Source of the DNA: an uncultured Roseicyclus sp.
Lineage (GTDB): Bacteria > Pseudomonadota > Alphaproteobacteria > Rhodobacterales > Rhodobacteraceae
Assembly (NCBI GenBank): GCA_947494975.1
Contig: CANLXA010000004.1
Span: 62,001-126,000 of the forward strand
DNA: 64,000 nucleotides
Direction: 5' to 3'
Shown here: piece after piece, positions 46,585-61,827 of the stretch
Layout of the letters: every line of letters starts with the position of its first letter
Numbering within the stretch: the first letter of the stretch is position 1
Program-made: the position numbers and the translations under genes
The notes under the pieces: generated by a model
Seen by the model: the letters and a program-made list of their open reading frames with translations, nothing else
Told to the model about the DNA's origin: nothing
The model's database searches: none

Positions 46585-47270
46585 GCGCGCAGCTCCATGC
46601 AGGCGGAGATGTAGAAGCCGGAGGAGATTTGTGCAAGCTTGCACAAGGGGGGTAAGCAATTGTTTTTCAACAATTCTCGCTGTATCGCTTTTTCGGAGTG
46701 GGGGATCATCACGGGCGAGCGGTCGCTGCGCGGGAACAGCTTTCCAACGCCAAAAAACGCCATCAGGAAGGGCGTGCGCGGGGCGACGGTGAAGACGATA
46801 TGGGGACAGCGTTCCGAGAGGCCCGCAAGCGCACGTCCAAGGTCGGGCGCGGTGTAGTAGATCATCGAATCCATCGCCATGACGTGGTCGAACGCGCCCA
46901 GATCGGGCGCGAGCATGTCGCCGGATCCGAAGGTCACGCGATGCGCCAGATCCTCGGGCAGACGCTTGGCGGCGATGTCGATGAGTTGTGGTGAGATGTC
47001 GATGGCGGCGACCTCCGCCCCGCGCCGCGCCAGTTCCTCGGTAATCGCACCGGTGCCGCAGCCCGCATCGAGCACACGGCGACCTGTCAGATCATCGGGC
47101 AAGGCGGACAGCATGGCCGCGCGCATCCGGTCGCGGCCCGCGCGAACCGTCTGGCGGATGCCCGAGACCGGCGCGTCAGAGGTCAACCGCTCCCACGTTT
47201 TGGTCGCGGTGCGGTCGAAATAGGCCTCAACCCGGTTGCGGGTGGCATCATATGTGGGCGTGCCCACCAT
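46581..47270 (-). CDS. bchM: Mg-protoporphyrin IX O-methyltransferase
   Basis: SAM-dependent methylation of Mg-protoporphyrin IX. 229 aa. SAM motif I VLDAGCGTGAITEELARRG is at about residues 66-84 and the C-terminal NNCLPPLCKLAQISSGFYIS is typical of BchM. Its ATG directly follows the bchL stop with no gap. A slightly AT-richer 3' end runs into lhaA. Confidence 0.96.
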   Translation of the reverse strand: MVGTPTYDATRNRVEAYFDRTATKTWERLTSDAPVSGIRQTVRAGRDRMRAAMLSALPDDLTGRRVLDAGCGTGAITEELARRGAEVAAIDISPQLIDIAAKRLPEDLAHRVTFGSGDMLAPDLGAFDHVMAMDSMIYYTAPDLGRALAGLSERCPHIVFTVAPRTPFLMAFFGVGKLFPRSDRSPVMIPHSEKAIQRELLKNNCLPPLCKLAQISSGFYISACMELRA

Positions 47271-51791
<4,521 letters not shown>

Positions 51792-51802
<11 letters not shown>

Positions 51803-53375
51803 AATGAGCCTTCGCTTCGTAAAGGGTATCGAGGGAGATTTCCTGCAGGCCCTGATCGGCCGCGAATTTCTCGGTGTTCCGCCGCGCCTTGCCGCGCACG
51901 AAGAAGGGGATCTTCTTCAACTCCTTCTCCGCATCTGCCAGCCACACCATGACATCTGCGCCGGTTGGTGCGGGCCCTTCATCGGACCGGGGCTCGTCCA
52001 TCTTTGTTCCCGAAATATGCCGGGGGGTCTGGGGGGCTGGCCCCCCAGCATCCGATGGCTTCGGCGCATGCCCGCCGTGGTGGCTTGGCCCGGCCTCGTC
52101 ATGGAATTCGAAATCTTCCCGGAACATCGCCAGAAGATGCTCTTCCAGCCCCATCACCAGCGGATGGATCCAGGTGTCGAAGATCACGTTCGCGCCTTCC
52201 CACCCCATCTGGGGCGAATACCGGGCCGGGAAATCCTGGACATGGACCGGCGCGGAGATCACGGCGCAGGGGATGCCAAGGCGCTTGCCGATATGGCGTT
52301 CCATCTGGGTGCCGAGGATCATCTCGGGCGCGGCGTCGGCAATCGCCTGCTCCACCTCCAGATAATCATCGGTGATCAGGGGGGTGAGGCCGAACTGCTT
52401 GGCCAGCGCGCGGAGCGGGCGGGCGAATTCGCGGTTGTAGCAGCCGAGGCCCACCACCTCGAACCCCATCTCGTCGCGGGCGATGCGGGCGGCCGCGATC
52501 ACATGGGTGGCATCGCCGAAGAGGAACACGCGCTTGCCGGTGAGGTAGGTGCTGTCGACGGAGCGCGACCACCAGGGCTGGCGCAGGCGGGAGAGGTCTT
52601 TTTTCGGCTCTACACCGCAGATTTGAGCCACTTCCGCGACGAAATCATGGGTGGCGCCGACGCCGATGGGAATGGTCTTGGTATAGGGTTGGCCGAGGGT
52701 CTTTTCGAGGTGACGCGCGGCGGTTTCTGCGTGTTCGGGATACATCACCACATTGGCATGGGCGGCGCCGAGCCTTGTGATATCCTCGGGCGTGGCGTCG
52801 AACGGGGCCACGACATTGATGCCGATCCCCATTTCGTAGAGCAGGCCCTTCACTTCCTCGATATCATCGCGGTGACGGAAGCCCAGGGCGAGGGGGCCGA
52901 GGATGTTGACGGTGGCGGCGGGCGTGCGGTCCATCGGGCGGGCCAGGGCGCGGACGATCTGGTAAAACGTCTCGTCCGAGCCAAAGTTTTCCTTGCGCTG
53001 GTAGGAGGGCAGTTCAAGGGGGATGACGGGGACGGGGATGTTCATCGTCTCGGCCAGCCCTCCGGGATCATCCTGGATCAGCTCTGCCGTGCAGGAGGCG
53101 CCGACGATGATGGCCTGGGGCTTGAACCGGTCATAGGCGTCCTGACAGGTTTGCTTGAAGATGCCGGCCGTATCTTCGCCAAGGTCGCGGCCCTCGAACG
53201 TGGTGTAGGTGACGGGGGGGCGGTGGTCGCGCCGTTCGATCATGGTGAAGAGCAGGTCGGCATAGGTGTCGCCCTGGGGCGCGTGCAGGACGTAGTGCAG
53301 GCCGCGCATGGCGGTGGCCACGCGCATGGCGCCGACATGGGGCGGGCCCTCATATGTCCAGACGGTGAGCTTCAT
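51792..53375 (-). CDS. bchB: Light-independent protochlorophyllide reductase subunit B
   Basis: NifK-like subunit of dark protochlorophyllide reductase, 527 aa. The NifD/K-like core ([23 protein letters not shown] through [23 protein letters not shown]) is followed by a variable linker (about residues 425-475) and a C-terminal PCP-reductase domain of about 50 residues ([20 protein letters not shown]). A GC palindrome with a REP-like look is read in frame at residues 443-457 of the linker. The ATG at 53375 has a poor ribosome site. Confidence 0.97.
52006..52048 (-). repeat. REP-like palindromic element inside bchB
   Basis: 9-bp perfect arms (CTGGGGGGC / GCCCCCCAG) are followed on the minus strand by GACCCCCCGG and TATTTCGGGAAC. 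The order (G-run, palindrome, GACCCC, TATTTCG, AAC) matches the element at 53386-53420 in the opposite orientation. It is translated as part of the BchB linker (around [14 protein letters not shown]). Confidence 0.65.
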
Positions 53376-53385
53376 GGCCGGCACC

Positions 53386-53420
53386 CGGGGCGCTGCCCCG
53401 GACCCCGGGGTATTTCGAAC
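53386..53420 (+). repeat. REP-like palindromic element between bchN and bchB
   Basis: Arms CGGGG and CCCCG around CGCTG are followed by GACCCC, GGGG, and TATTTCGAAC on the plus strand. It fills most of the 64-base gap between the bchN stop and bchB start. Similar GC palindromes ending in TATTT are common between genes in Rhodobacteraceae, from memory. It may affect processing or stability of the bchN-bchB message. Confidence 0.65.
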
Positions 53421-53439
53421 CAGTGGAAACCAGGAAGGG

Positions 53440-55205
<1,766 letters not shown>

Positions 55206-55259
55206 TCGAAAATGATTCCTCCAGACCCTGCCTTGAAATCTGGGCTGTAAACCACAAAG

Positions 55260-55277
55260 TGTCAATCTAAACTTACA
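55260..55277. promoter_or_regulatory. PpsR/CrtJ operator at bchF
   Basis: TGT-N12-ACA palindrome (TGTCAATC...TTACA), 55 bases upstream of the bchF start codon. It is one of two operators in the bchF/ppaA divergent region. Confidence 0.88.
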
Positions 55278-55402
55278 CATTTTGGAGGTGTGGCCGACCG
55301 GCTTACAACGAGAAGTTGATCACTCGCGGAGCCATATTTTCTTGGCATTCCAAGCTTTATGTGCAATTAATTTGCAAATGAAACAAAGCGGAGGCGGATA
55401 TG

Positions 55403-55420
55403 TGTCAGTTTTCTTTGACA
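55403..55420. promoter_or_regulatory. PpsR/CrtJ operator in bchF/ppaA region
   Basis: TGTCAG...TTTGACA palindrome with TGT-N12-ACA spacing, 143 bases from the bchF-side operator and about 105 bases before ppaA. The 319-base region also has an AT-rich dyad TGCAA-TTAAT-TTGCA at 55362-55376. No gene is present between bchF and ppaA. Confidence 0.88.
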
Positions 55421-55524
55421 TATGGAGCCCGACTCGGCGACACTCTTGCTTGCGACGGTATACATCGCCATAAGCGCTCATCGCACGGTTGCCCGTGCCA
55501 CGTGTCCAAGGATTTGGCGTCACG

Positions 55525-56361
55525 ATGGCCGAAAGACGCAACAACGACTTGAACGTCCCCGCGCACGATCCGCGGGAGAAGCTGCGCTATTTGGCGCATG
55601 AAGCGTTGCGGACCCTTGCCAACGAAGACGTGATCCATTCCCACCATCTGCAGAAACGCATCCAGATGCTGAGCGGCGCGTTCCTGTCCGGCCAGGAAAA
55701 GCCGCGGCTCCGCGCGATTCAACGTCTGCGCTCCGACGGCGTGACACCTAATGAATTGATCGACGATTTGCTGCCCGAGGTCGCGCGGCATCTGGGCCAG
55801 CGGTGGGCCGATGACACGCTGAGCTTTGCCGAGGTCACCATCGGGACGGCTCGTCTTCAAGAGACAGTCCGTGACCTGTCCAGACGGGAGATGGCCTGGA
55901 CACGGCGCAGCCTCGACGATGTGTCAACCGGGCAAGACGTCAGCCAGACGCCCCGCGTCCTGATGGTCATTCCGCGCCCCGAAGAGCACACGATGGGTGT
56001 GTTCGTGGCAGCGGATCAATTCAGGCGATTTGGCTATGATGTTGATATCGCTGTCGATCAGCGCCCGACAGACATCGTGGCGGCGTTGAAAACGCGGAAT
56101 TACTGCATGGTCGGGATCACGATTTCCGGGCGCCGAGCCCTTGCATCGACAATTGATTTGGTGGAAATCGTTCGCAAATCGGTGACACGCGTCACCCCTC
56201 TTGTTCTGGGGGGGTCGTTGGTGTCTTCGGACCATGATTTGAAGCGGGACACGGGCGTGGACCATGTGGCCCTTACAGTTAAAGACGCACTTGAGATGTG
56301 TGGTCTGGATATCGTGGAGGCAGACCCTCCGCACCTATCGGTGACCAGCCACGCCATATGA
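55525..56361 (+). CDS. ppaA: B12-binding photosynthesis regulator PpaA/AerR
   Basis: A 278-aa anti-repressor partner of PpsR. The N-terminal half is helical; the cobalamin-binding SCHIC domain occupies about residues 140-275, with RPEEHTMGVFVAADQFRRFGYDVD carrying the histidine expected to ligate cobalamin, then GITISGRRAL. The ATG at 55525 has AAGGA 12 bases upstream; a TTG at 55489 would give a 12-residue longer form. It is followed by ppsR after 34 bases. Confidence 0.92.
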   Translation: MAERRNNDLNVPAHDPREKLRYLAHEALRTLANEDVIHSHHLQKRIQMLSGAFLSGQEKPRLRAIQRLRSDGVTPNELIDDLLPEVARHLGQRWADDTLSFAEVTIGTARLQETVRDLSRREMAWTRRSLDDVSTGQDVSQTPRVLMVIPRPEEHTMGVFVAADQFRRFGYDVDIAVDQRPTDIVAALKTRNYCMVGITISGRRALASTIDLVEIVRKSVTRVTPLVLGGSLVSSDHDLKRDTGVDHVALTVKDALEMCGLDIVEADPPHLSVTSHAI

Positions 56362-56395
56362 TAAAGGAACGATCTGTGACCGAGATGAGGTTCTT

Positions 56396-57844
56396 ATGAA
56401 CACGCGCGGATCAGATTACTTTGACCAACCCTCGACCGCCCCGATCGGGCCCGAGCAGTTTAACGAGATCGTCACCACTGCGGCGGATCTTGCGATTGTT
56501 CTTGATGTCGAAGGTAAGGTTCACTCCGTGATCACCAACCCGCTGAACCCCACTCTGGGGCGGTTGGACCATTGGAAAGACCGCGACATTCGCGAGTTCA
56601 TGGCCGAAGACAGCCTGTCCAAGCTGAATGCGCAGCTCGATGCGTATCGGGCCGGGCAGAAGGCCAAGGTCGATGCGATCGAGGTGAACCACTTCGACAA
56701 TGCGAATTGGGAATTCCCGATCCGCTACACGCTCCACAAGACGCGGCGTGAGGATATCATCCTCATGCTGGGGCGCGATCTGCGCCCGATTGCCGAGTTG
56801 CAGCACCGGTTGGTGAAGGCGCAACTGGCTTTGGAAAAGGATTACGAGACCCATCGCGATTACGAGACGCGGTATCGTGTGATCCTGGAAGCCAGCCGCG
56901 ATGCGCTGGCCCTCGTGGACGTGGCATCGGGCCGCATCGTGGACCTGAACGGCGAAGCGGCGCATATCCTGGGGGCGGACAGCGAAACGCTGACGGGATC
57001 GGCCTTCACCCAGGAATTCGACGGCCGCCGGCGCGGAGAGTTCATCGAAAAGCTGGTGCTGGCGGCAAGCGATGAAACCGGCCAGACGGTCCCGGTTCAG
57101 ACAAAGCGCACCGCAGCGGACGTATTCCTGCACCCGATGGTGTTCCGCGCCGCGGGCGACAAGACATTGCTGTGCCGGATCGAGGCGGCGGGCTCTGCGG
57201 AATCCGTTGCGGCGGAATTGTCGCAAGTTCTGTCGACGCTCTACCGCGACGGTGCCGATGCCATCGTTTTCACGGATAGTCACGGCACGATCCGGTCGGC
57301 CAATGATGCGTTCCTGGGCCTGTGTGATGCCGGGCAGCTATCGGATGTGAAGGGCAAATCGCTTGGCGATTTCCTGGCGCGCGGATCGGTGGACCTGAAG
57401 GTGCTGATCGACAACGCCGCCCGCAGCAAGAAGATGCGGCTTTACTCCACGCGGCTGGAAGGCGCCTTCGGATCGCAATTGGCGGTGGAATTGTCGGCGA
57501 CGCTGCTCAACAGCGGCGGGCGCCCCGGTTTTGCCTTCGTGATCCGGGATACCAGCCGGATGGAGGTGGTGCGGGAACCGGCGGCCGTGGTGCCCGGACC
57601 TGCGCCGATGTCCGACGACGCGATGCGCAATGTGATGGATCTCGTGGGCTCCGCCCCGCTGAAGGATATCGTGTCGGCCACGACGGATGTGGTGGAGAAG
57701 ATGTGCATCGAAACCGCCGTGGAATTGACGGATAACAACCGTGTTGCGGCGGCCGAGATGCTTGGCCTGTCACGCCAATCGCTCTACGTGAAATTGCGGA
57801 AATACGGGCTTCTGAGCAAGAACGATTCCGGCAACTCCAAGTAG
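56396..57844 (+). CDS. ppsR: Transcriptional repressor PpsR/CrtJ
   Basis: A 482-aa redox-responsive repressor of photosynthesis genes. Three PAS-type regions (about residues 20-130, 155-260, 275-390) and a linker helix precede a Fis-type helix-turn-helix (DNNRVAAAEMLGLSRQSLYVKLRKYGL, here residues 446-472 in two parts). Cysteines occur at 260, 310 and 437. C437 lies just before the helix-turn-helix as the redox cysteine of Rhodobacter PpsR does, and C260 is a plausible counterpart of its second cysteine. Confidence 0.96.
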   Translation: MNTRGSDYFDQPSTAPIGPEQFNEIVTTAADLAIVLDVEGKVHSVITNPLNPTLGRLDHWKDRDIREFMAEDSLSKLNAQLDAYRAGQKAKVDAIEVNHFDNANWEFPIRYTLHKTRREDIILMLGRDLRPIAELQHRLVKAQLALEKDYETHRDYETRYRVILEASRDALALVDVASGRIVDLNGEAAHILGADSETLTGSAFTQEFDGRRRGEFIEKLVLAASDETGQTVPVQTKRTAADVFLHPMVFRAAGDKTLLCRIEAAGSAESVAAELSQVLSTLYRDGADAIVFTDSHGTIRSANDAFLGLCDAGQLSDVKGKSLGDFLARGSVDLKVLIDNAARSKKMRLYSTRLEGAFGSQLAVELSATLLNSGGRPGFAFVIRDTSRMEVVREPAAVVPGPAPMSDDAMRNVMDLVGSAPLKDIVSATTDVVEKMCIETAVELTDNNRVAAAEMLGLSRQSLYVKLRKYGLLSKNDSGNSK

Positions 57845-57846
57845 AG

Positions 57847-57864
57847 CGTCAACCTGTCTTTACA
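57847..57864. promoter_or_regulatory. Degenerate PpsR operator upstream of bchG
   Basis: CGT-N12-ACA: one base off the consensus in the left half, with the TTTACA right half intact. It lies 17 bases upstream of the perfect site and starts 2 bases after the ppsR stop. Confidence 0.5.
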
Positions 57865-57881
57865 CTTGCCGACTCGTGAAG

Positions 57882-57899
57882 TGTCAGCCTAAGCTGACA
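57882..57899. promoter_or_regulatory. PpsR/CrtJ operator at bchG
   Basis: Highly symmetrical TGTCAGC...GCTGACA with 12-base spacing. It ends 2 bases before the bchG start codon. Confidence 0.92.
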
Positions 57900-57901
57900 C
57901 T

Positions 57902-58813
57902 ATGAGTGTGACGACCGAACTCACCCCGACGGATGCGCCCCGCACCTTGCCGGAGCCGCGGGCCGTTCTGACGCTTCTGAAACCCATCACATGGTTCCCG
58001 CCGATGTGGGCCTATCTGTGCGGCGCCGTGTCTGCGGGCGTGGCACCGTCGGGCCATTGGCTGGTTCTGGGCCTTGGGGTTGTGTTGGCCGGTCCGGTGG
58101 TCTGCGGGATGAGCCAGGCCGCCAATGATTGGTGCGACCGCCACGTCGATGCCATCAACGAACCGAACCGGCCGATCCCGTCGGGCCGTATTCCGGGCCG
58201 CTGGGGCCTGTGGATCGCGCTCATCATGTCCGTTTTCGCCGCGTTCCTCGGCCTTGCGCTTGGCCCGTGGGGTTTTGGCGCGACCCTTGTCGCCATTGCG
58301 GCCGCCTGGGCCTATTCGGCGGAACCGATCCGCCTGAAACGGTCGGGCTGGTGGGGTCCGGGCTTGGTTGGCCTCAGCTACGAAAGCCTGCCGTGGTTCA
58401 CCGGCGCGGCCGTTCTGGCCGCCGGAGTCCCGTCCTGGCCCGTGATCCTCGTCGCGCTTCTCTACGGGATCGGTGCGCACGGCATCATGACGCTCAACGA
58501 TTTCAAGGCGCTGGAGGGGGACCGCCAGACGGGCGTGAACTCCCTGCCGGTAACGCTTGGGCCGGACTGCGCCGCGCGGCTGGCGTGCTATGTTATGGCA
58601 ATCCCGCAACTCGCCGTGATCGGCCTGCTGTTCTACTGGGATCGCCCGTGGTTCGGCCTTGCCATTGTCGTCAGCCTGATCCTGCAACTCTACGCGATGC
58701 GCGTGCTTCTGCGGGACCCCAAGGGCAAAGCGCCGTGGTATAACGGCACCGGCGTGTCGCTTTATGTGCTTGGCATGATGGTTACGGCCTTCGCGATCCG
58801 GGGGCTGGCATGA
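57902..58813 (+). CDS. bchG: Bacteriochlorophyll synthase (chlorophyll synthase family)
   Basis: UbiA-family prenyltransferase attaching geranylgeranyl to bacteriochlorophyllide a. 303 aa with about eight helices. The aspartate-rich site is NDWCDRHVDAINEPNRPIPS (about residues 77-96), and the start LLKPITWFPPMWAYLCG is diagnostic. No Shine-Dalgarno is seen because the PpsR operator reaches within 2 bases of the ATG. Confidence 0.96.
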   Translation: MSVTTELTPTDAPRTLPEPRAVLTLLKPITWFPPMWAYLCGAVSAGVAPSGHWLVLGLGVVLAGPVVCGMSQAANDWCDRHVDAINEPNRPIPSGRIPGRWGLWIALIMSVFAAFLGLALGPWGFGATLVAIAAAWAYSAEPIRLKRSGWWGPGLVGLSYESLPWFTGAAVLAAGVPSWPVILVALLYGIGAHGIMTLNDFKALEGDRQTGVNSLPVTLGPDCAARLACYVMAIPQLAVIGLLFYWDRPWFGLAIVVSLILQLYAMRVLLRDPKGKAPWYNGTGVSLYVLGMMVTAFAIRGLA

Positions 58814-60063
58814 CGTTGGGCTGGGGCGGCATCGCACGTTTGTGCCTGTGTAACATGGCCATCGGGGGCCTCGCCGCCCTGCCCGTGAACCTCTTCAACC
58901 GTTTGATGACCGTGGAACTGGCCTGGCCTGCCTTGCTGCCTGGCCTGCTGGTTGCGCTGCATTACGGCGTTCAGTTGACGCGGCCCTATTGGGGGCACCG
59001 GTCCGACGCCAAGGGCGGGCGGACGCCGTTCATCCTCGGCGGGGTCGCCTGTGTGGGCCTTGGCCTGGTGATGACCGCTTACGGGATCGCGTACGTGGAA
59101 GGCAGCGCAGCGGCGCTGGCGATCTGGATCGTCGCCTATGCGCTGATCGGGCTTGGCATCGGCGCTGCGGGCACATCGTTTCTGGCGCTTCTGGCCACAG
59201 CCGCACCCGATGATCGGAAACCGGCGGCAGCAACCTTCGCCTGGCTCACGCTGATTTTCGGGGCCATCGCCGCCTCCATCGGCACAGGCATCGCGTTGGA
59301 GCCTTATTCACCTGATCGGCTGATGGCTGTTGTGCCGGTCGTGGCGCTGATCTGCCTGTTGCTGGCCTGGATCGCCACCGTGGGAACGGAAGCCCGCCTT
59401 GGCGCGGTCCCTGCCCCGGCGGAACCGCATCTGAGCCGCGCCCTGCGCGCCACATGGGAGGATCCGGCGGCCCGCGCCTTTACCGGTTTCGTGTTCCTGT
59501 CGATCCTGGCCTTCTACCTGTCGGAGCTGGTCTTGGAGCCGTTTGCGGGCCACGTGCACGGCTTGCCGCCGGAGGATTCCACCAAGCTGAGCGGTGCCAA
59601 AGACGGCGCGGCGCTTCTGGGCATGCTGGCCGCTGGCGCGCTCTCCACCTTCCGGATCGGGGGCTTGCGCGGATGGGCCGTGATCGGGTGCGTGATCTCC
59701 GCCGTCGGGCTGATCGGCCTTGGCTCTGGCCTTCCGCTGATCCCGTTCACCGTGATCCTCGGCCTTGGCAATGGCCTGTTCGTTGTGGGCGCCATCGGAT
59801 CGATGATGCGCCTTGCCGCCGCCCAGGAAGGTGCAGCAGGCACAAGGATGGGTGTCTTTGGCGCGGCGCAGGCGATTGCCGCGGGCCTTGCCGGGCTGAT
59901 CGCCACAGGCATCCTTGATGTCGCCCGCCTTGCCCTGCCGATAGAGGCCGCCTACGGCACCGTCTTCGGGCTTGAGGCCATCCTGTTCCTCGCCGCGGCG
60001 CTGGTCGCCGGACGACTTCTGAAATCGCGAACACCTTCGCCCACCCTGCAACCGGGAGAATGA
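58810..60063 (+). CDS. PucC/BCD-family MFS transporter
   Basis: A 417-aa, 12-helix protein of the bacteriochlorophyll-delivery family, between bchG and bchP as in Rhodobacter clusters. Landmarks are LPVNLFNRLMTVELAWPALLPG and HYGVQLTRPYWGHRSDAKGGRTPFI. It is a diverged paralogue of lhaA. Its role in pigment handling or membrane export is inferred. ATG overlaps the bchG stop. Confidence 0.92.
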   Translation: MTLGWGGIARLCLCNMAIGGLAALPVNLFNRLMTVELAWPALLPGLLVALHYGVQLTRPYWGHRSDAKGGRTPFILGGVACVGLGLVMTAYGIAYVEGSAAALAIWIVAYALIGLGIGAAGTSFLALLATAAPDDRKPAAATFAWLTLIFGAIAASIGTGIALEPYSPDRLMAVVPVVALICLLLAWIATVGTEARLGAVPAPAEPHLSRALRATWEDPAARAFTGFVFLSILAFYLSELVLEPFAGHVHGLPPEDSTKLSGAKDGAALLGMLAAGALSTFRIGGLRGWAVIGCVISAVGLIGLGSGLPLIPFTVILGLGNGLFVVGAIGSMMRLAAAQEGAAGTRMGVFGAAQAIAAGLAGLIATGILDVARLALPIEAAYGTVFGLEAILFLAAALVAGRLLKSRTPSPTLQPGE

Positions 60064-61247
60064 GCATGATCTATGACGCCATCGTTGTGGGGGGCGGCCC
60101 GTCTGGCGCCACCGCCGCGGAAGATCTGGCTCGGTCCGGCCATTCGGTGGCGTTCATCGATCGCGACGGGCGGATCAAGCCCTGCGGCGGTGCGATCCCG
60201 CCGCGCCTGATCGCCGATTTCCTGATCCCCGACGATCAGCTCGTCGCCAAGATCACCACGGCACGCATGATCTCCCCGACCAAACGGCGGGTCGACATCC
60301 CGATTGAGAACGGCTTTGTCGGCATGGTGGATCGGGAGCATTTCGACGAATTCCTGCGGGTCCGCGCGCAGGAGGCGGGGGCGAAGCGCTTCACCGGCAC
60401 CTATACCAAGATCACCCGCGATGCGGATGGCACCCATGTGCATTACCGCGACAAGGCGAGTGGTGACGAAATGGCCCTGACGGGCAGGATCGTGATTGGG
60501 GCGGACGGCGCGCGATCCAACGTGGCGCGGACGGAAGTGGCGGGAGGTGACAAGATCCCCTACGTGATCGCTTACCACGAAATCATCGAAAGCCCAGGCG
60601 CCCGTGGCGAATATGACCCCAAGCGCTGCGACGTGATCTATGACGGCGCGATCAGCCCGGATTTCTACGGCTGGGTTTTCCCCCATGGCCAATCGGCCAG
60701 CGTCGGCATGGGCTCCATGGTCAAAGGCGTGGACCTCAAGGAAGCGACGGCAGCGTTGCGCGTGGCGTCCGGCCTCGAAGATTGCAAAACCATCCGCAAG
60801 GAAGGCGCGCCGATCCCGTTGAAACCGCTGGATCGCTGGGACAATGGCAGCGACGTGGTGCTGGCGGGTGACGCGGCGGGCGTTGTGGCGCCGTCCTCCG
60901 GCGAAGGCATCTATTACGCGATGGTCGGGGGCCGTGTCGCGGCCACCGCTGCCGCCGCCACCCTGCAGTCGGGCCGCGTGAAGGATCTGCAACTCGCGCG
61001 CAAGCTGTTCATGCGGGAGCACAAGCAGGTCTTCAAAGTTCTCGGCGCGATGCAGAACGCCTATTACAAATCCGACGAGCGTCGCGAACGGTTCGTGACG
61101 CTGTGCCATGATATCGACGTGCAGCGCCTGACATTCGAGGCCTATATGAACAAGAAACTGGTCAAGGCCCGCCCGCTGGCGCATATCAAGATCGGTATCA
61201 AGAACCTCGCCCATCTGACCGGCCTCGTCTCAGCAACACGCGCATGA
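60060..61247 (+). CDS. bchP: Geranylgeranyl diphosphate/bacteriochlorophyll reductase
   Basis: FAD/NADPH reductase that saturates the geranylgeranyl tail to phytyl. 395 aa. The FAD fold VVGGGPSGATAAEDLARSGH begins at about residue 9, CGGAIPPR follows, and the second FAD motif is LAGDAAGVVAPSSGEGIYYAM. Overlaps its neighbours on both sides. Confidence 0.97.
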   Translation: MSMIYDAIVVGGGPSGATAAEDLARSGHSVAFIDRDGRIKPCGGAIPPRLIADFLIPDDQLVAKITTARMISPTKRRVDIPIENGFVGMVDREHFDEFLRVRAQEAGAKRFTGTYTKITRDADGTHVHYRDKASGDEMALTGRIVIGADGARSNVARTEVAGGDKIPYVIAYHEIIESPGARGEYDPKRCDVIYDGAISPDFYGWVFPHGQSASVGMGSMVKGVDLKEATAALRVASGLEDCKTIRKEGAPIPLKPLDRWDNGSDVVLAGDAAGVVAPSSGEGIYYAMVGGRVAATAAAATLQSGRVKDLQLARKLFMREHKQVFKVLGAMQNAYYKSDERRERFVTLCHDIDVQRLTFEAYMNKKLVKARPLAHIKIGIKNLAHLTGLVSATRA

Positions 61248-61765
61248 CAATACACATTCCCACCTGGATCGACGGCACGTTACAGCCTGTGGAGAAACTG
61301 GAGGCGCATCAGCGAGGCCTTCGGCACAAGGCGATTTCCGTCTTCATTCTTCGGGACGGTGACGTGCTGCTGCAACGGCGGGCGCTGGGGAAGTATCATA
61401 CACCGGGCCTTTGGGCGAATACCTGCTGTACCCACCCCCACTGGGATGAAAGCGGTTTGGATTGTGCCATCCGTAGGCTGGATGAAGAGCTTGGGATCAC
61501 AAATGTTCCGCTGATCTACCGCGATACCGTCGAATATCGCGCCGATGTCGGCGGTGGCCTGATCGAGCATGAGGTTGTGGATATCTTTGTGGGTGAAATG
61601 CCCGCAGGAACGGAGCCGGTGATAAACCCCGACGAGGTCATGGACACGATCTGGCACCCGCTGGATCGGTTGGCCGAGGAAGTGATGCAGGCGCCGGACG
61701 GGTTCACGCCCTGGCTCCAGATCTACCTGCGCGAGTATTCCGATTTGATTTTCAAGGATTCCTGA
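61244..61765 (+). CDS. idi: Isopentenyl-diphosphate delta-isomerase (type 1)
   Basis: A 173-aa Nudix-fold enzyme interconverting IPP and DMAPP. The catalytic cysteine is in NTCCTHPHWDESG (about residue 65), the Nudix-like region is LDEELGI, and the second catalytic glutamate is in the GLIEHEVVDIF segment. Last gene of the bchG operon, ATG overlapping bchP. Confidence 0.95.
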   Translation: MTIHIPTWIDGTLQPVEKLEAHQRGLRHKAISVFILRDGDVLLQRRALGKYHTPGLWANTCCTHPHWDESGLDCAIRRLDEELGITNVPLIYRDTVEYRADVGGGLIEHEVVDIFVGEMPAGTEPVINPDEVMDTIWHPLDRLAEEVMQAPDGFTPWLQIYLREYSDLIFKDS

Positions 61766-61827
61766 AAAAGCAGCCCACTCGGCGACCAAGGCCCGGGAGG
61801 AAATTGATCTACCTCGGCGGGTGTCTG

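Noticed and set aside
59952-61214. Minus-strand frame opposite bchP
   Set aside because: Composition is typical of antisense frames; BchP is unambiguous.
61766-61827. Terminator between idi and dxs
   Set aside because: Only weak, interrupted complementarity; no clean stem or U tract.
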